A stretch of DNA of 24,280 nt, taken from NCBI GenBank assembly GCA_910587205.1, contig CAJULZ010000032.1, forward strand, positions 1-24,280, read 5' to 3'. Of the stretch, positions 21,768-24,280 are shown piece after piece. The notes under the pieces were generated by a model. That model did not search any database, had not been told where the DNA came from, and saw only the letters and a list, made by a program, of their open reading frames with translations. The first letter of the stretch is position 1; each line of letters begins with the position of its first letter. A program made the position numbers and the translations under genes. This DNA is from an uncultured Oscillospiraceae bacterium (GTDB lineage Bacteria; Bacillota; Clostridia; Oscillospirales; Oscillospiraceae).

Positions 21768-22640
21768 ATGAAAAAAGTAGGCGTAATCGGCGCTGGCACC
21801 ATGGGCCAGGGCATTGCCAAGGCGTTTGCCCAGAGCGGCTGGGCCGTTGCCCTGTGCGACATCAAGCAGGAGTGGGCCGACAACGGCAAGGCCAAGATCC
21901 AGAAGGGCTACGCCAAGCTGGTGGAAAAGGGCAAGATGGATCAGGCCAAGGCCGACGCCAACGTCAACGCCATCTCCGCGGGCCTGAAGGAAGATCTCTG
22001 CGCCGACTGCGACCTGATTGTAGAGGCCGCCTTTGAGGACATGGGCGTGAAGCAGGCCACCTTTGGCGAGCTGGACAAGATCTGCAAGCCGGAGTGCATT
22101 TTCGCCTCCAACACCTCTTCCCTGTCCATCACCGAGATCGGCAAGGGCCTGAGCCGCCCCCTGATCGGGATGCACTTCTTCAACCCCGCTGACCGGATGA
22201 AGCTGATTGAGGTCATCGCCGGCGCCAACACCCCCGCCTCCATGGTGGCGGACATCGTGTCCATCTCCGAGGAGCTGGGCAAGACCCCCGTGCAGGTGAA
22301 CGAGGCCGCAGGCTTTGTGGTGAATCGCATCCTGATCCCCATGATCAACGAGGCCGCCTTTATCAAGATGGAGGGCGTGTCCAACATCGCAGGCATCGAC
22401 GCCGCCATGAAGCTGGGCGCCAACCACCCCATGGGCCCGCTGGAGCTGGGCGATTTCATCGGTCTGGACATCTGCCTGGCCATCATGGATGTGCTGTATC
22501 ACGAGACCGGCGACAGCAAGTACCGCGCCTGCCCGCTGATCCGGAAGATGGTCCGGGGCGGCCAGCTGGGCGTGAAGTCCGGCAAGGGCTTCTATGCCTA
22601 CAACGCCGACCGCACTAAGACCGCCGTTGACGAGCTGTAA
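21768..22640 (+). CDS. hbd: 3-hydroxybutyryl-CoA dehydrogenase
   Basis: Hbd reduces acetoacetyl-CoA to 3-hydroxybutyryl-CoA with NAD(P)H. The 290-aa protein begins with the Rossmann motif Gly8-Ala-Gly-Thr-Met-Gly, keeps Ser-Asn-Thr-Ser-Ser-Leu-Ser-Ile-Thr, and has the catalytic pair His136 (Gly-Met-His-Phe-Phe-Asn-Pro) and Glu148. The C-terminal domain has Ala-Gly-Phe-Val-Val-Asn-Arg and the closing Lys-Ser-Gly-Lys-Gly-Phe-Tyr. AGGAGGAAC precedes ATG 21768. It lies 44 bases after crt in the same transcript. Confidence 0.96.
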   Translation: MKKVGVIGAGTMGQGIAKAFAQSGWAVALCDIKQEWADNGKAKIQKGYAKLVEKGKMDQAKADANVNAISAGLKEDLCADCDLIVEAAFEDMGVKQATFGELDKICKPECIFASNTSSLSITEIGKGLSRPLIGMHFFNPADRMKLIEVIAGANTPASMVADIVSISEELGKTPVQVNEAAGFVVNRILIPMINEAAFIKMEGVSNIAGIDAAMKLGANHPMGPLELGDFIGLDICLAIMDVLYHETGDSKYRACPLIRKMVRGGQLGVKSGKGFYAYNADRTKTAVDEL

Positions 22641-22678
22641 AAAGAACCGGTACGGTTTTTATAAGGAGGAATACATTC

Positions 22679-23833
<1,155 letters not shown>

Positions 23834-23848
23834 GGAGGCAGAACCGCC

Positions 23849-24280
23849 ATGAAAATCATTGTCTGTGTCAAGCAGGTGCCCGACACCTCCGGCGTGGTGG
23901 CCGTCAAGGCGGACGGCACCATGGACCGCGCGGCCATGGCCACCATTTCCAACCCCGACGATATGAACGCCCTGGAGGCTGCCCTGCAGATCAAGGAGAC
24001 CCATGAGAACGTGAAGGTGTGCGTGGTGTCCATGGGCCCGCCCCCCACTGAGTCCATGCTCCGGGAGTGTCTGGCCATGGGCGCGGACGAGGCGTACCTC
24101 GTGTCCGCCCGGGAGTTCGGCGGGGCCGACACCTGGGCCACCTCCAACACCCTGGCCGCCGCCATCGAGAAGATCGGCGTGGACAAGGGCGACATTGTGA
24201 TGTGCGGCCGGCAGGCCATCGACGGCGACACCGCCCAGGTGGGCCCCCAGATCGCCGAGAAGCTGGGCCTGCCCCAGGTC
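23849..24280 (+). CDS. etfB: Electron transfer flavoprotein beta subunit, truncated by the window end
   Basis: EtfB with EtfA passes electrons to Bcd. The reading frame starts at ATG 23849 after TAAGGAGGC and stays open for 144 codons to the window edge. The N-terminus Met-Lys-Ile-Ile-Val-Cys-Val-Lys-Gln-Val-Pro-Asp-Thr is the family signature, with Asn-Pro-Asp-Asp-Met-Asn-Ala-Leu-Glu-Ala-Ala and the later Gly-Arg-Gln-Ala-Ile-Asp-Gly-Asp-Thr-Ala-Gln-Val-Gly nucleotide-binding loop. It is 15 bases after bcd. The etfA gene would be expected next but is not in view; whether this Etf bifurcates cannot be decided from the part seen. Confidence 0.95.
   Translation, partial: MKIIVCVKQVPDTSGVVAVKADGTMDRAAMATISNPDDMNALEAALQIKETHENVKVCVVSMGPPPTESMLRECLAMGADEAYLVSAREFGGADTWATSNTLAAAIEKIGVDKGDIVMCGRQAIDGDTAQVGPQIAEKLGLPQV

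Overview
The window looks like GC-rich Clostridia, probably a butyrate-forming Oscillospiraceae-type gut bacterium. This is inferred from the Firmicutes-type rimP-nusA-ylxR-ylxQ-infB-rbfA-nrnA-truB-ribF gene order, the crt-hbd-bcd-etfB butyryl-CoA module, strong AGGAGG-type ribosome binding sites and high GC. No 16S or other species marker is present.

Bases 1 to about 8220 are the integrase end of a mobile element (prophage, satellite or integrative element), probably integrated at the 3' end of the tmRNA gene ssrA. Reading rightward are a cI-like repressor (6210-6950) and an overlapping tyrosine integrase (6928-8103) that points at ssrA. Reading leftward from a shared control region (6079-6193) is a tightly overlapping early operon: a small HTH protein, an AlpA/excisionase-like protein, a third DNA-binding-like protein, an 831-aa PrimPol/DUF3987 replication protein, two small unknown proteins, a PDDEXK (Hjc-like) nuclease and two zinc-ribbon proteins. 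After the last gene comes the most unusual item in the window: about 560 bases almost completely tiled by some twenty short hairpins with different arms but A/T-rich centres (AAATTT, GATTT and similar). The far end of the element lies beyond base 1.

Bases 8222-9785 (minus strand) hold the trans-translation locus: smpB, a cyclophilin-type prolyl isomerase and ssrA. A divergent promoter region separates it from murI and a DUF1934 gene (10016-11307, plus).

Bases 11338-20655 are a long translation/transcription operon starting at a clear promoter and a perfect palindrome in the leader: rimP, nusA, ylxR (rnpM), ylxQ, infB, an unrecognised 132-aa gene, rbfA, nrnA, truB, ribF and a DUF554 membrane protein, closed by a strong terminator.

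Bases 20721-24280 begin the butyrate-pathway operon, with its own promoter and a structured leader of about 190 nt: crt, hbd, bcd and the start of etfB, which runs off the window. Crt, Hbd and Bcd/Etf together convert acetoacetyl-CoA to butyryl-CoA. No thiolase gene is visible here.
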